A stretch of DNA of 64,000 bases, taken from assembly GCF_014836535.1 (NCBI RefSeq), contig NZ_JACSQP010000002.1, forward strand, positions 124,001-188,000, in the 5' to 3' direction. The translations under genes were made by a program, and so were the position numbers. This document shows positions 28,007 to 37,939 of the stretch, in pieces (position 1 is the first letter of the stretch; each line of letters begins with the position of its first letter). The notes below the pieces were generated by a model. The model was not told where the DNA came from, did no database searches, and saw only the letters and a program-made list of their open reading frames with translations. Origin of the DNA: Microbacterium pullorum (GTDB lineage Bacteria; Actinomycetota; Actinomycetes; Actinomycetales; Microbacteriaceae).

Positions 28007-29812
28007 TCATGCCTCCTGATCGAACGACGGAGCGTGGTCTCGGGCGTACTGGACGTAGCTGTTGCTGACGCCCTGCGGCACCATCGGCCACACCATCGCG
28101 TCGGCGCTCACGACGAAGTCGATGACGACGGGACGGTCGTTGGTCTCCAGCGCCGTCTTGATGGCGGCATCCACGTCTTGCTCCTTCTCCACCCGCAGCG
28201 CGAGACAGCCGTAGGCCTCTGCGAGCTTGACGAAGTCGGGGATGCGCACGGTGTCGTGACCGGTGTTCAGGTCGGTGTTGGAGTAGCGGCCGTTGTAGAA
28301 CAGCGTCTGCCACTGGCGCACCATGCCGAGCGAGGAGTTGTTGATGATGGCGACCTTGATCGGGATGTTGTTGATGACGCAGGTGGCCAGTTCCTGATTG
28401 GTCATCTGGAAGCAGCCGTCGCCGTCGATCGCCCACACCACCCGGTCGGGCTCGGCGACCTTCGCGCCCATCGCTGCGGGCACGGCGTAGCCCATGGTGC
28501 CCGCGCCGCCGGAGTTGAGCCACGAGTTGGGACGCTCGTACTTGATGAACTGCGCCGCCCACATCTGGTGCTGGCCGACGCCCGCTGCGAACACGCCCTC
28601 GGGGCCGGTGAGCTCACCGATGCGCGAGATGACGTACTGCGGCGACATGTGACCGTCGGTGGGCGCGGTGTAGCCGAGCGGGAACTCGTCGCGGAGGCCA
28701 TCGAGGTACGACCACCACTCGTCGATGTCGGGGGAAGCGCCCGACGTGGCGGTGGCGAACGCGCCGTCGAGGTCGACGAGCACGTCCTTCAGGTCGCCCA
28801 CGATCGGCACGTCGGCCGTGCGGATCTTGGAGATCTCCGCCGGGTCGATGTCGACGTGCACGACCTGCGCGTTCGGGGCGAACAGCGACGCCTTGCCGGT
28901 GACCCGGTCGTCGAAGCGCGCACCGAGCGAGATCAGCAGGTCGGCCTCCTGCAGCGCGAGCACCGCCGGCACCGTGCCGTGCATGCCCGGCATGCCGAGG
29001 TGCTGCGGGTGCGAGTCGGGGAAGGCGCCGCGGGCCATGAGGGTGGTCACCACCGGCGCCCCGGTGGCCTCGGCCAGGCGCAGCAGCTCGGCGGACGCCT
29101 GCGAGCGGATCACGCCGCCGCCGACGTACAGCACCGGCTTCTTGGCGGTCGCCAGCAGCTGGGCCGCCGCCTGGATCTGCTTGCCGTGGGCCTTCGTCAC
29201 CGGCCGGTAACCGGGAAGGTCGACCCGCGGCGGCCAGACGAACGGCGCCTCCGCCTGCTGGGCGTCCTTCGTGATGTCCACGAGCACGGGGCCCGGGCGG
29301 CCGGTGCCGGCGATCTCGAACGCCGCCGCGATGGCGCCGGGGATCTCCTCGGCCCGCTTCACCAGGATCGAGTGCTTCGTGATCGGCATGGTGATGCCGA
29401 CGATGTCCGCCTCCTGGAAGGCGTCGGTGCCCATGAGGGTCGAGAACACCTGCCCGGTGATGCACACGATCGGCACCGAGTCCATGTAGGCGTCGGCGAT
29501 CGCGGTGACGAGGTTCGTGGCGCCGGGGCCGCTCGTGGCGATCGCAACGCCGATCTTGTTGGATGCCGAGGCGTAGCCCTCGGCGGCGTGGCCGGCGCCC
29601 TGCTCGTGACGCACCAGGATGTGCCGGATCTCCGACGTGTCCATGAGCGGGTCGTAGACGGGCAGGATCGCGCCGCCGGGCAGACCGAAGACGTCGGTGA
29701 CGCCCAGCAGCTCGAGTGAGCGCACGACGGCCTGCGCCCCGGTGAGGACAGGCGCCGCCGTGGCGGCGCGGGCGGGTGGCCGCGGAACGGCCGGGACGGT
29801 GTCTGAGGACAT
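28007..29812 (-). CDS. ilvB: acetolactate synthase large subunit
   Basis: ThDP-dependent catalytic subunit that condenses pyruvate with pyruvate or 2-oxobutyrate; 601 residues. The catalytic Glu lies in [16 protein letters not shown]. The ThDP/Mg motif is [31 protein letters not shown]. The first ~25 residues are a Pro/Ala-rich extension. A GAGG lies upstream of ATG 29812, only 35 nt after ilvD, so ilvD-ilvB-ilvN-ilvC may be read through. Secure. Confidence 0.97.
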   Translation of the reverse strand: MSSDTVPAVPRPPARAATAAPVLTGAQAVVRSLELLGVTDVFGLPGGAILPVYDPLMDTSEIRHILVRHEQGAGHAAEGYASASNKIGVAIATSGPGATNLVTAIADAYMDSVPIVCITGQVFSTLMGTDAFQEADIVGITMPITKHSILVKRAEEIPGAIAAAFEIAGTGRPGPVLVDITKDAQQAEAPFVWPPRVDLPGYRPVTKAHGKQIQAAAQLLATAKKPVLYVGGGVIRSQASAELLRLAEATGAPVVTTLMARGAFPDSHPQHLGMPGMHGTVPAVLALQEADLLISLGARFDDRVTGKASLFAPNAQVVHVDIDPAEISKIRTADVPIVGDLKDVLVDLDGAFATATSGASPDIDEWWSYLDGLRDEFPLGYTAPTDGHMSPQYVISRIGELTGPEGVFAAGVGQHQMWAAQFIKYERPNSWLNSGGAGTMGYAVPAAMGAKVAEPDRVVWAIDGDGCFQMTNQELATCVINNIPIKVAIINNSSLGMVRQWQTLFYNGRYSNTDLNTGHDTVRIPDFVKLAEAYGCLALRVEKEQDVDAAIKTALETNDRPVVIDFVVSADAMVWPMVPQGVSNSYVQYARDHAPSFDQEA

Positions 29813-29847
29813 GGTGAACTACCTCGAGATCCAGGTGGCGGACGGGC

Positions 29848-31554
29848 CTAACCCGTGACCGCGCCTTCAGCGGCGGAGCGGACGAGTTTGGAGTACTTGG
29901 CCAAGACGCCACGGGTATAGCGCGGGGGAAGGGGCTCCCAGCCTTCTCGGCGGGAACTCAGCTCAGCCTCGTCGACGAGTAGGTCGAGTGTGCGAGCCGC
30001 GATATCGACCCGTATCAGATCACCATCGCGCACGAAGGCGATGGGACCAGCGTCCACCGCTTCGGGTGCTATGTGGCCGATGCACAGGCCGGTTGTGCCG
30101 CCTGAGAATCGTCCGTCCGTCAACAGTAGTACATCTTTTCCGAGCCCAGCGCCCTTGATGGCGGCGGTGATCGCGAGCATCTCGCGCATGCCGGGCCCGC
30201 CCTTGGGACCCTCGTAACGGATGACGATCACGTCGCCCGGGTTGATCTCCCCCGCCTCCAGCGCGTCCATCGCGCCGCGCTCGCGCTCGAACACCCGCGC
30301 GGGACCCTCGAACACCGAGGCGTCGAAGCCCGCGGTCTTCACGACCGCCCCCTCGGGGGCGAGCGAGCCGTGCAGGATCGTGATGCCGCCGGTGGCGTGG
30401 ATGGGGTTGTCGAAGCGGTGGATGACCTCGCCGTCGATCGGCTCGGGGTCGAGGTCGCGCAGGTTCTCGGCCAGCGTCTTGCCGGTGACGGTGAGCGCGT
30501 CGCCGTGCAGCAGGCCCTCGTCGAGCATCGCCTTCATGATCACCGGGATGCCGCCGTGACGGTCGACGTCGTTCATGACGTACTTGCCGAACGGCTTCAT
30601 GTCGGCCACGTGCGGCACCTTGTCGCCGATGCGGTTGAAGTCGTGGAGCGTGAGGTCGACCTCGGCCTCGTTCGCGATCGCGAGGAGGTGGAGCACCACG
30701 TTGGTCGAGCCGCCGAGGGCCATCGCCAGGGCGATGGCGTTCTCGAACGCCTCTTTCGTCAGGATGTCGCGGGTCGTGATGCCGAGCTTCAGCAGGTTCA
30801 CCACGGCCTCACCGGAGCGGTGGGCGAACATGTCGCGGCGACGGTCGGCCGACGGCGGCGCCGCCGAACCCGGCAGGCTGAGACCGAGGGCCTCCGCGAC
30901 GGAGGCCATCGTGTTGGCGGTGTACATGCCACCGCACGCGCCTTCCCCGGGGGCGATCGCGCATTCGATGCGCTTGAGGTCCGCCTCGCTCATCTTGCCC
31001 GCCAGGCACGCGCCCACGGCCTCGAACGAGTCGATGATGGTGACGTCCTTCTCGGTGCCGTCGCTGAGCTTGACCCAGCCCGGCGCGATCGAGCCGGCGT
31101 AGAGGAAGACGCTGGACAGGTCCAGACGCGCGGATGCCATGAGCATGCCGGGGATGGACTTGTCGCAGCCGGCCAGCAGCACGCTGCCGTCGAGACGCTC
31201 GGCCATCATGACGGTCTCGACGGAGTCGGCGATGACCTCGCGGCTCACGAGCGAGAAGTGCATGCCCTCGTGGCCCATCGAGATGCCGTCCGAGACCGAG
31301 ATGGTGCCGAACTGCAGCGGGTACCCGCCGCCGGCGTGCACCCCCTCCTTGGCGCCCTGCGCGAGCCGGTCGAGGCTCAGATTGCAGGGGGTGATCTCGT
31401 TCCAGCTGGACGCGATGCCGATCTGGGGCTTGTCCCAGTCTTCGTCGCCCATGCCCACGGCGCGCAGCATGCCTCGGGATGTGGTGGCCTCGATGCCGTC
31501 GGTGACGACGCGACTGCGCGGCTTGATGTCGATGGTTTCGTCGGGATGGCTCAC
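29848..31554 (-). CDS. ilvD: dihydroxy-acid dehydratase
   Basis: Fe-S dehydratase of the penultimate valine/isoleucine step; 568 residues. Cluster-binding blocks are [14 protein letters not shown] and [31 protein letters not shown] is the C-terminal signature. The GTG at 31554 is 6 nt after a TAGAAT -10, so it is leaderless. Oddity: the last ~100 codons (29848 to about 30160) use rare codons (GTA, CTA, TTG, AAA, ACA, ATA, CGA) far more than the rest of the gene or its neighbours, with a fairly sharp boundary, suggesting a recombined 3' segment. Confidence 0.96.
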   Translation of the reverse strand: MSHPDETIDIKPRSRVVTDGIEATTSRGMLRAVGMGDEDWDKPQIGIASSWNEITPCNLSLDRLAQGAKEGVHAGGGYPLQFGTISVSDGISMGHEGMHFSLVSREVIADSVETVMMAERLDGSVLLAGCDKSIPGMLMASARLDLSSVFLYAGSIAPGWVKLSDGTEKDVTIIDSFEAVGACLAGKMSEADLKRIECAIAPGEGACGGMYTANTMASVAEALGLSLPGSAAPPSADRRRDMFAHRSGEAVVNLLKLGITTRDILTKEAFENAIALAMALGGSTNVVLHLLAIANEAEVDLTLHDFNRIGDKVPHVADMKPFGKYVMNDVDRHGGIPVIMKAMLDEGLLHGDALTVTGKTLAENLRDLDPEPIDGEVIHRFDNPIHATGGITILHGSLAPEGAVVKTAGFDASVFEGPARVFERERGAMDALEAGEINPGDVIVIRYEGPKGGPGMREMLAITAAIKGAGLGKDVLLLTDGRFSGGTTGLCIGHIAPEAVDAGPIAFVRDGDLIRVDIAARTLDLLVDEAELSSRREGWEPLPPRYTRGVLAKYSKLVRSAAEGAVTG

Positions 31555-31560
31555 CGCTGC

Positions 31561-31566
31561 ATTCTA
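31561..31566 (-). promoter_or_regulatory. -10 of leaderless ilvD
   Basis: TAGAAT on the minus strand, then GCAGCG, then the GTG start of ilvD: TANNNT-N6-start. Confidence 0.6.
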
Positions 31567-31587
31567 TTGCCGCCCCGAGGCGGTCGA

Positions 31588-31607
31588 CCGCCCCGCACAC
31601 GGGGCGG
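31588..31607 (-). terminator. otsB terminator
   Basis: Perfect 8-bp stem CCGCCCCG / CGGGGCGG with a 4-nt CACA loop, just after the otsB stop. No T-tract. Confidence 0.55.
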
Positions 31608-31611
31608 GGCG

Positions 31612-32394
31612 CTATCGGTGCCGGTCGGCCCGCAGTTCTGCGAGGCGGGACAGCAGCGCGGCGAAGGCGGCGATATCGGCGACCCGCACGTCGGCCGCCG
31701 TCTCGCCCTCGCCGACCCGCACGCCCAGATCGCCGGGGCCGAGGCTCTTCAGCGCGTCCTCGTCGGTGACGTCGTCGCCGGCGAACAGCACCGCGGTCGC
31801 GCCGGTGCGCTCGCGCAGCGCCGCGACCGCGGTGTCTTTGCCTTCGTGGCGGAACGCGTACTCCACGATGTCGCGCCCGGTGCGGCGCCGCCAGTGCGCT
31901 GCCTCGGCGTGCACGAGGTCGTCGACGATGCGGTTCGCCTCCGCGGCATCCGCTGCGGTGGAGCGCCGGGTGTGCACGCCGAGCCCGAACGTCTTCGGCT
32001 CGATCCAGACGCCGGCCAGGTGCGCGGTGGCCTGCTCCGCGTGGTTGCGCAGGCGGTCGCGCAGTTCCACGTCGCCGGGGTCGTCCTGGGGCTCCCGCGC
32101 GCCGGATCCGGGCTCCCAGTACTCCGCGCCGTGCGACCCCGCCAGCCACAGCGGCGACGCGTCGTCGTGCTCGGCGATGACACGCAGGTCCACCAGGCTC
32201 CGCCCCGACACGAGCGCCACGACGGTGTCGGGCAGCGCCGCGAGGGCCTCGACCGCCTCGCGTGCGACAGGCAGCATGCGCGAGCGCAGGGGGTCGTCCT
32301 CCAAGGGCGACAGCGTGCCGTCGAAGTCGACGGCCACCAGCAACCGGGGCGTCTGGGCGAGCGGGGCGAGCTTCTGCGCGAGTGCGTCGGTCAT
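31612..32394 (-). CDS. otsB: trehalose-6-phosphate phosphatase
   Basis: HAD-superfamily phosphatase that releases trehalose; 260 residues from ATG 32394, which overlaps the otsA stop (ATGA). The catalytic motif I is VAVDFDGTLSPLEDD, motif II VALVSGRSL, and the C-terminal acidic motif FAGDDVTDEDAL. Trehalose is an osmolyte and stress protectant. Coupled to otsA in a two-gene operon. Confidence 0.94.
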   Translation of the reverse strand: MTDALAQKLAPLAQTPRLLVAVDFDGTLSPLEDDPLRSRMLPVAREAVEALAALPDTVVALVSGRSLVDLRVIAEHDDASPLWLAGSHGAEYWEPGSGAREPQDDPGDVELRDRLRNHAEQATAHLAGVWIEPKTFGLGVHTRRSTAADAAEANRIVDDLVHAEAAHWRRRTGRDIVEYAFRHEGKDTAVAALRERTGATAVLFAGDDVTDEDALKSLGPGDLGVRVGEGETAADVRVADIAAFAALLSRLAELRADRHR

Positions 32395-33806
32395 GAGCGC
32401 GACCGCCGCACGGCGTCCAGCGCCTCCAGGAACTCGCTCGACCAATCCGACACGTCGTGGTCCCTCACCTTCTTGCGCAGGCTCCGCATGCGGCGCCCCT
32501 GCTCGGCGGCGGGCATCTCCACCGCCCGCACGATGGCATCCTTGACCCCCTCGATGTCATGGGGGTTGATGCGCAGCGCCGTACCGAGTTCGTCGGCGGC
32601 GCCGGCGAACTCGCTCAGCACGAGCACGCCGCGGTTGTCGACGCGAGAGGCGACGTACTCCTTCGCGACGAGGTTCATGCCGTCGCGGAGCGCGGTGACC
32701 AGCATGACGTCGGCCGCGAGGTACAGCGCGACCATCTCTTCTCGGGGGAACGCCTGGTGCAGGTACCGGATCGCGGTGTGGTCCATCGTGTCGAAGTCGC
32801 CGTTGATGCGGCCCACCGTCTGCTCGATCTCGTCGCGCAGGTGCACGTAGGCGGCGACGCGCTCTCGGCTGGGGCTGGCCACCTGCACCATGGTGACGTC
32901 TTCGACGGCCAGACGCCCGTCTTGGAGCAGCTCGCCGAACGCCTTCATCCGGTGGCGGATGCCCTTGGTGTAGTCCAGGCGATCGACGCCCAGCAGCACC
33001 TTCTTCGGGTTGCCGAGGCTCTCACGGATCTCCGCGGCGCGCGCGACGATGTCGGGGCGCTGCGCGAGGCGGATGTATTCCTCCGCGTCGATGGAGATCG
33101 GGAACGCCTTGGCGAGCGCGAGGCGCGCACCGCCGTCTTCGGTGGGCACGCGGATGCCGCTGGCCTTGGTGTCATAGCGCAGCTGCCGCCGGACCGCCCG
33201 GGCGAAGTTGCTGGCGTCGGCGACCCGCTGGAATCCGATCACGTCGGCGCCCAGCAGGCCCTCCAGCACCTGGCGACGCCAGGGCAGCTGCGAGTAGAGG
33301 CCGTATGCCGGGAACGGGATGTGGTGGAAGTACCCGATCACGAGGTCGGGGCGCAGCTCGCGCAGCATGCGGGGCACGAGCTGCAGCTGGTAGTCCTGCA
33401 CCCACACCGTGGCGCCTTCGGCCGCGGCGTCGGCGGCGGCCTCGGCGAAGCGGCGGTTGACCCGCACATAGGCCTGCCACCACTCGCGACGGTAGCGGGG
33501 CGCGGCGATGACGTCGTGGTAGAGCGGCCAGATGGTGTCGTTGGAGAAGCCCTCGTAGTACAGCTCCACGTCTTCGGCGCTGAGGGCGACGGGCACCAGC
33601 TGCATGCCGTCGAATTCGAACGGCTCGACCTCGAGGTCGGCCTGGCCCGGCCAGCCGACCCACGCGCCGTCGGCCTGACGCATCACCGGGTTGAGAGCCG
33701 TCACCAGGCCCCCCGGCGATGGGCGCCACTGCTCCTCACCCTCTTCCGTCCCCGAACGATCGACGGGAAGTCGGTTGGCGACGACGATGAAATCAGCAGT
33801 ACCCAT
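32391..33806 (-). CDS. otsA: trehalose-6-phosphate synthase
   Basis: GT20 glycosyltransferase that joins a nucleotide-sugar glucose to glucose-6-phosphate; 471 residues, normal length. FIVVANRLPVDRSG is the N-terminal loop, and WVQDYQLQLVPRMLR, GFQRVADASNFARAVRR and LLGVDRLDYTKGIRHRM are family blocks. DGMNLVAKEYVASR near the C-terminus binds the nucleotide sugar. GGAGG is 7 nt upstream of the ATG. Secure. Confidence 0.95.
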   Translation of the reverse strand: MGTADFIVVANRLPVDRSGTEEGEEQWRPSPGGLVTALNPVMRQADGAWVGWPGQADLEVEPFEFDGMQLVPVALSAEDVELYYEGFSNDTIWPLYHDVIAAPRYRREWWQAYVRVNRRFAEAAADAAAEGATVWVQDYQLQLVPRMLRELRPDLVIGYFHHIPFPAYGLYSQLPWRRQVLEGLLGADVIGFQRVADASNFARAVRRQLRYDTKASGIRVPTEDGGARLALAKAFPISIDAEEYIRLAQRPDIVARAAEIRESLGNPKKVLLGVDRLDYTKGIRHRMKAFGELLQDGRLAVEDVTMVQVASPSRERVAAYVHLRDEIEQTVGRINGDFDTMDHTAIRYLHQAFPREEMVALYLAADVMLVTALRDGMNLVAKEYVASRVDNRGVLVLSEFAGAADELGTALRINPHDIEGVKDAIVRAVEMPAAEQGRRMRSLRKKVRDHDVSDWSSEFLEALDAVRRSRS

Positions 33807-33937
33807 GGGTGTTCCTCCGTATTGCAGGCGGGGCTTCCAGGCTATCCCGCCGCTTCACCGGCTTCCGGGGGTTGCGCCCGCAGCGCTCGTCTGTCAATAC
33901 CCGCTCGGGCGCTCCGGCGGCGCGATAGCGTGACCAC

Positions 33938-34201
33938 ATGCGCGCCTACCTCCTCCGCTCCGGACTGCTCACCGCGATCACCGGCGGCATCACGCTGCTC
34001 CGAGGCCTCCGCAACGACGAACCGTTCACGTGGCGCACGGCGCTGGCCTGGCTCAGCTGGGGCATCACCCTGGCGCTGGCGATCGGCGCCGTCGTCGACA
34101 CGCGCCGCGCCAAGCGCGGTCACCTCGTCGCCGGGGACTCCCCCGCCTCGGGAAAGCAGCAGCAGAAGCTGCTCACGCAGCGTCTGAAGAAGTCCGCCTG
34201 A
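33938..34201 (+). CDS. small membrane protein, unknown function
   Basis: 87 residues: a hydrophobic N-terminus with a short segment (YLLRSGLLTAITGGITLL), one clear transmembrane helix (WLSWGITLALAIGAVVDT) and a basic, Gln/Lys-rich tail (KQQQKLLTQRLKKSA). No recognised domain. A TAGCGT -10 lies 6 nt before the ATG, so it is probably leaderless. Divergent from otsA and convergent with the thiolase (2-nt gap). Confidence 0.65.
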   Translation: MRAYLLRSGLLTAITGGITLLRGLRNDEPFTWRTALAWLSWGITLALAIGAVVDTRRAKRGHLVAGDSPASGKQQQKLLTQRLKKSA

Positions 34202-34203
34202 AC

Positions 34204-35388
34204 TCAGCGAGTGAGGATCAGCGCGTCACCCTGACCGCCGCCGCCGCACAGTGCCACCGCGGCGGTGCCACTGCCGCGGCGCATCAGCTCGTGCACCGCG
34301 TGCACCACGAGGCGGTTGCCGCTGGCGCCGATCGGGTGGCCGATCGCGATGCCGCCGCCGTGGATGTTGACGACGTCTTCGCTCAGCCCGAGTTCGGCCT
34401 GCGACTGCGCCACGACCGCCCCGAACGCCTCGTTGATCTCGACGACGTCGAGGGCGGATGCCGCGATGCCCTGCTTCCCGAGTGCCTGCTCGATCGCGCG
34501 CGCGGGCTGGGAGTGCAGCGAGTTGTCGGGGCCGGCGACCTGACCTGAGGCGCCGACGACCGCCAGCACCTCCCAGCCCTGATCATCGGCGTGGCTGCGC
34601 GTGGTGAGCACCACCGCCGACGCGCCGTCGGAGATCTGCGACGCGTTGCCCGCGGTTATCGTGCCGTCGGTCGCGAACGCGGGGCGGAGCTTCGCGAGCG
34701 TCTCGGTCGTCGTCTCCGCGCGCACGCCTTCGTCGCGGGTGACCAGCACCGGCTCACCGCGGCGCTGAGGCACGGGCACCGGCACGATCTCGTCGTCGAA
34801 GATGCCGGCCTGTTGCGCCGCGGCGGCGCGCTGGTGCGAGAGCGCGGCCACGTGGTCCTGCGCCTCCCGCGTGATGCCGAGCGGGCCGTTGTGCCGCTCG
34901 GTCGATGCGCCCATGCTCTCGCGGTCGTAGGCGTCGGTCAGTCCATCGTGGGCCATGTGATCGAGCACCTCAACGCTGCCGTAGGTCCAGCCGTCGCGGG
35001 AGCCCATCAGCAGGTGCGGCGCCTGCGTCATCGACTCCATGCCGGCGGCGACGACCACGCGGGCATCGCCGGTGAGGATCATGCGCTTCGCGTCGATGAT
35101 CGCCGACAGACCCGACAGGCACACCTTGTTGACCGAGGCGGCCGGCACGGCCCAGCCGAGTCCGGCACCGATCGCGGCCTGGCGTGCGGGGTTCTGACCG
35201 GCGCCCGCGGGCAGCACCTGCCCGACGACCACGGCGTCGACGGCATCCGCCGCGATCCCTCCCCGCTCGAGCGCCCCGCGAATGGCGATGGCGCCGAGTT
35301 CTGCGGCGCTGAGGGTGGCGAGCTGCCCCTTCAGCCGACCCTGCGGCGTGCGTGCGGCGGCGACGATGACGACGTCTTCGTGGTTCAT
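34204..35388 (-). CDS. acetyl-CoA acetyltransferase (thiolase)
   Basis: 394-residue thiolase that joins or cleaves acetoacetyl-CoA. The acylation Cys is in [12 protein letters not shown], the His of the active site in [16 protein letters not shown], and the second Cys in [13 protein letters not shown]. The KVCLSGL form is closer to acetoacetyl-CoA thiolases than to 3-oxoadipyl-CoA thiolases. The ATG overlaps the CoA-transferase subunit B stop (ATGA). With that transferase it would activate and cleave short 3-oxo acids to acetyl-CoA. Confidence 0.92.
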   Translation of the reverse strand: MNHEDVVIVAAARTPQGRLKGQLATLSAAELGAIAIRGALERGGIAADAVDAVVVGQVLPAGAGQNPARQAAIGAGLGWAVPAASVNKVCLSGLSAIIDAKRMILTGDARVVVAAGMESMTQAPHLLMGSRDGWTYGSVEVLDHMAHDGLTDAYDRESMGASTERHNGPLGITREAQDHVAALSHQRAAAAQQAGIFDDEIVPVPVPQRRGEPVLVTRDEGVRAETTTETLAKLRPAFATDGTITAGNASQISDGASAVVLTTRSHADDQGWEVLAVVGASGQVAGPDNSLHSQPARAIEQALGKQGIAASALDVVEINEAFGAVVAQSQAELGLSEDVVNIHGGGIAIGHPIGASGNRLVVHAVHELMRRGSGTAAVALCGGGGQGDALILTR

Positions 35389-36038
35389 GCTTCCACCCTA
35401 GGAGTGCAGGCGACGATGAGCGGCGGCTGCGTCGCGGCGACGATCTCGGCGACCGTGACGCCCGGCGCGGTCTCGACCAGCACGAGGCCGGCGTCGGTCA
35501 CGTCGATGACGGCCAGGTCGGTGATGATGCGGTCGACGACGCCTCGCCCGGTCAGCGGCAGCGAGCATTCGTCGACGATCTTGGGTGAGCCGTCACGGGC
35601 GACGTGCTCCATCAGCACGATGACCCGCGCGGCCCCGTGCACGAGGTCCATGGCTCCGCCGGGCCCTTTCACCATCTTTCCGGGGATCATCCAGTTCGCC
35701 AGGTCCCCGGTGCGCGACACCTGCATGGCGCCCAGGATCGCGGCGTCGATCTTGCCGCCGCGGATCATGCCGAAGCTCAGCGCGGAATCGAAGTACGCCG
35801 CCCCCGGCAGCACCGTGACCGTCTCCTTTCCGGCGTTGATGAGATCGGCATCCACCTCGTCTTCGGTCGGATACGGACCGACCCCGAGGATGCCGTTCTC
35901 GGACTGCAGCACGACCGTCACGTCTGCGGGCACATGGTTGGGCACGAGTGTGGGCAGCCCGATGCCGAGGTTCACGTACGATCCGTCGGTCAGTTCCCGG
36001 GCCGCGCGGGCGGCCATCTCATCGCGGGTCAGCGCCAC
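35385..36038 (-). CDS. 3-oxoacid CoA-transferase subunit B
   Basis: 217-residue beta subunit of a family I CoA-transferase. The catalytic Glu lies in [14 protein letters not shown]. Also seen are [11 protein letters not shown] and [16 protein letters not shown]. It works as a heteromer with subunit A, moving CoA from succinyl-CoA to acetoacetate or 3-oxoadipate; these cannot be separated from sequence alone. It starts 4 nt after subunit A. Confidence 0.92.
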   Translation of the reverse strand: MALTRDEMAARAARELTDGSYVNLGIGLPTLVPNHVPADVTVVLQSENGILGVGPYPTEDEVDADLINAGKETVTVLPGAAYFDSALSFGMIRGGKIDAAILGAMQVSRTGDLANWMIPGKMVKGPGGAMDLVHGAARVIVLMEHVARDGSPKIVDECSLPLTGRGVVDRIITDLAVIDVTDAGLVLVETAPGVTVAEIVAATQPPLIVACTPRVEA

Positions 36039-36042
36039 GACC

Positions 36043-36819
36043 TCACTGCCCTTCTGCCGTGCGCACGGTGCGTCGCTCGATGCGCTTGGTGATGCCGGTG
36101 CCGACCGTCACGATGCGGTGCACGTAGATGCCCGGCAGGTGCACGTCGTCGGGATCGATTTCGCCCGGCTGCACCAGTTCTTCGACCTGCGCGATGCAGA
36201 CACGCCCGGCCATCGCGGCGAGCGGATTGAAATTGCGGGCAGCCTTGTGGAAGACCAGGTTGCCGTGGGTGTCACCGCGTGCGGCGTGCACGAGCGCGAA
36301 GTCGGTGATGATCGCCTCTTCCAGCACGTACGGCAGCGCCGTGCCGGTGGTCTCGAACGTGCGCACGTCCTTCGCGGGGGATGCTGCGGCGACCCCGCCC
36401 GCGCCGTCGTAACGGCGCGGCAGCCCGCCTTCGGCGACCTGGGTACCGACGCCGGTCTGCGTGTAGAACGCGGCGATGCCCGCGCCCCCGGCACGCAGTT
36501 TCTCGGCCAGCGTGCCCTGCGGGGTGAGTTCGAGTTCCAGTTCGCCGCTGAGGAACCGGCGCTCGAACTCCTTGTTCTCGCCCACGTACGACGACGTCAT
36601 CTTGCGGATGCGCCGGGCGTTCAGCAGCACGCCGAGACCCCAGTCGTCGACGCCGCAGTTGTTGGAGACGACGGAGAGGTCGCGGGTGCCCTGCGCGAGC
36701 AGCGCGTCGATGAGGGCGATCGGGTTGCCGGACAGCCCGAATCCCCCCACCGCCAGCGACGCTCCGTCGGGGATGTCGGCGACGGCTTCAGCTGCCGACG
36801 GGATGGTCTTGTCGATCAC
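36043..36819 (-). CDS. 3-oxoacid CoA-transferase subunit A
   Basis: 258-residue alpha subunit. The N-terminal signature is [23 protein letters not shown], with later [21 protein letters not shown] chose GTG 36819 (VIDKTIPS) because AAAGGAG lies 5 nt upstream; longer in-frame starts lack a site. First gene of the A-B-thiolase operon, divergent from an IclR regulator, as is common for beta-ketoadipate or acetoacetate catabolism. Confidence 0.92.
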   Translation of the reverse strand: MIDKTIPSAAEAVADIPDGASLAVGGFGLSGNPIALIDALLAQGTRDLSVVSNNCGVDDWGLGVLLNARRIRKMTSSYVGENKEFERRFLSGELELELTPQGTLAEKLRAGGAGIAAFYTQTGVGTQVAEGGLPRRYDGAGGVAAASPAKDVRTFETTGTALPYVLEEAIITDFALVHAARGDTHGNLVFHKAARNFNPLAAMAGRVCIAQVEELVQPGEIDPDDVHLPGIYVHRIVTVGTGITKRIERRTVRTAEGQ

Positions 36820-36892
36820 GCGCACTCCTTTGTGGGCCACGGGTCCTCCCAGCCTGCGGGGGTGCGCTGCCGGCGGCCACCGCACCATTGCC

Positions 36893-36932
36893 ATGTGGGC
36901 ACGTGACGCCATAGCGTCCACTATGTGGACAC
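36893..36932. promoter_or_regulatory. IclR-type operator region
   Basis: Perfect palindrome GTCCAC-TAT-GTGGAC (36916-36930) overlapping the IclR start codon. Two direct copies of ATGTGGRCAC begin at 36893 and 36923, 30 bp apart (about three turns). It lies between the divergent IclR gene and the CoA-transferase operon. Confidence 0.6.
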
Positions 36933-37716
36933 ATCACCGCGCGCGGCGGTCGCCGGCGCCCAGACCGTGGCACGCGCGGCGCGGCTCCTGCGCCTCGTCA
37001 CTTCTGCGGGAGCCGACGGCGCCGCCCTGCAGCGGCTGGCCCACGACGCCGACCTCTCGCGTTCGACGGCGCATCGCCTGCTCAGCGCGCTGCGGGCCGA
37101 GGGCCTGGTCGATCAAGACGCCGATTCGGCGAGGTGGATGCCGGGTCCGGAGCTGTTCCTGATGGGTTCGGTGGCAGCAGCGCGCTACGACATCACCGAC
37201 ATCGCTCGCGACATCGTGCGCTCCCTCGCGATCACGACCGAAGAGAGTGCGTTCCTCTCGGTGCGCCGCGGCGACGAGACGGTGTGCCTGCTGCGTGAAG
37301 AGGGCGCCTTCCCCATCCGGTCGTTCGTGCTGAGCGAGGGGGTGCGCTTTCCGCTGGGTGTGGCATCCGCAGGGCTCGCGATTCTGGCGTTCCTGCCCGA
37401 CGACGACGTCGAGGCGTACCTGTCACGGCACTCGGATCTGCCGGCGCGGTTCGGTTCGCGCCACGCGGCCGCCGCCATGCGCACACGCCTGGCCGACACC
37501 CGCGACCGTGGGTACGCGGTGAACCCCGGGCTCATCGTCGAGGGATCCTGGGGCATGGGTGCAGCGGTGTTCGACCGCGCCGGCCGCCCGGAATGGGCGC
37601 TCAGCCTCACCGGTGTGCAGTTCCGCTTCTCCCCCGACCGGCTGCCGACGCTCGGGCGCACGCTCCTCGCCCACGCCCATCAGCTGTCGTCGCGCATCGC
37701 GGCTTCCCGCCCCTGA
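36925..37716 (+). CDS. IclR-family transcriptional regulator
   Basis: 263 residues. The N-terminal winged HTH is ARAARLLRLVTSAGADGAALQRLAHDADLSRSTAHRLLSALRAEGLV; the C-terminal IclR effector domain (about 85-255) includes VLSEGVRFPLGVASAGLAILA. The GTG at 36925 is 7 nt after TAGCGT, so it is leaderless, and it lies inside the palindromic operator, which implies autoregulation. Probable regulator of the divergent CoA-transferase/thiolase operon. The effector is unknown. Confidence 0.9.
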   Translation: MDTSPRAAVAGAQTVARAARLLRLVTSAGADGAALQRLAHDADLSRSTAHRLLSALRAEGLVDQDADSARWMPGPELFLMGSVAAARYDITDIARDIVRSLAITTEESAFLSVRRGDETVCLLREEGAFPIRSFVLSEGVRFPLGVASAGLAILAFLPDDDVEAYLSRHSDLPARFGSRHAAAAMRTRLADTRDRGYAVNPGLIVEGSWGMGAAVFDRAGRPEWALSLTGVQFRFSPDRLPTLGRTLLAHAHQLSSRIAASRP

Positions 37717-37733
37717 GAACGGGGAAAAGAGAA

Positions 37734-37768
37734 AGGCCCCGCACCACTGGCGAGAGTGTGCGGGGCCT
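37734..37768 (-). terminator. tRNA-Lys terminator
   Basis: Stem AGGCCCCGCAC / GTGCGGGGCCT (11 bp, 13-nt loop) followed on the minus strand by a TTTCTCTTTT tract. Confidence 0.85.
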
Positions 37769-37773
37769 ATCCG

Positions 37774-37846
37774 TGCACCCCCTGGGACTCGAACCCAGAA
37801 CCCACTGATTAAGAGTCAGTTGCTCTGCCGATTGAGCTAGAGGTGC
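37774..37846 (-). tRNA. tRNA-Lys (CTT)
   Basis: 73-nt cloverleaf on the minus strand. Acceptor GCACCTC pairs with GGGGTGC (one G-T), discriminator A. Anticodon loop CTCTTAA gives CTT (codon AAG); T-arm GGGTTCGAGTCCC. The 3' CCA is not encoded. Confidence 0.95.
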
Positions 37847-37939
37847 GTAATTCGGATGACCCGAACCGAGGGACAACGTTACCATCACGACACCGGTATT
37901 CGCCAATCGAGGCAGACGCACGCCGGTATCGTTGGGTAC

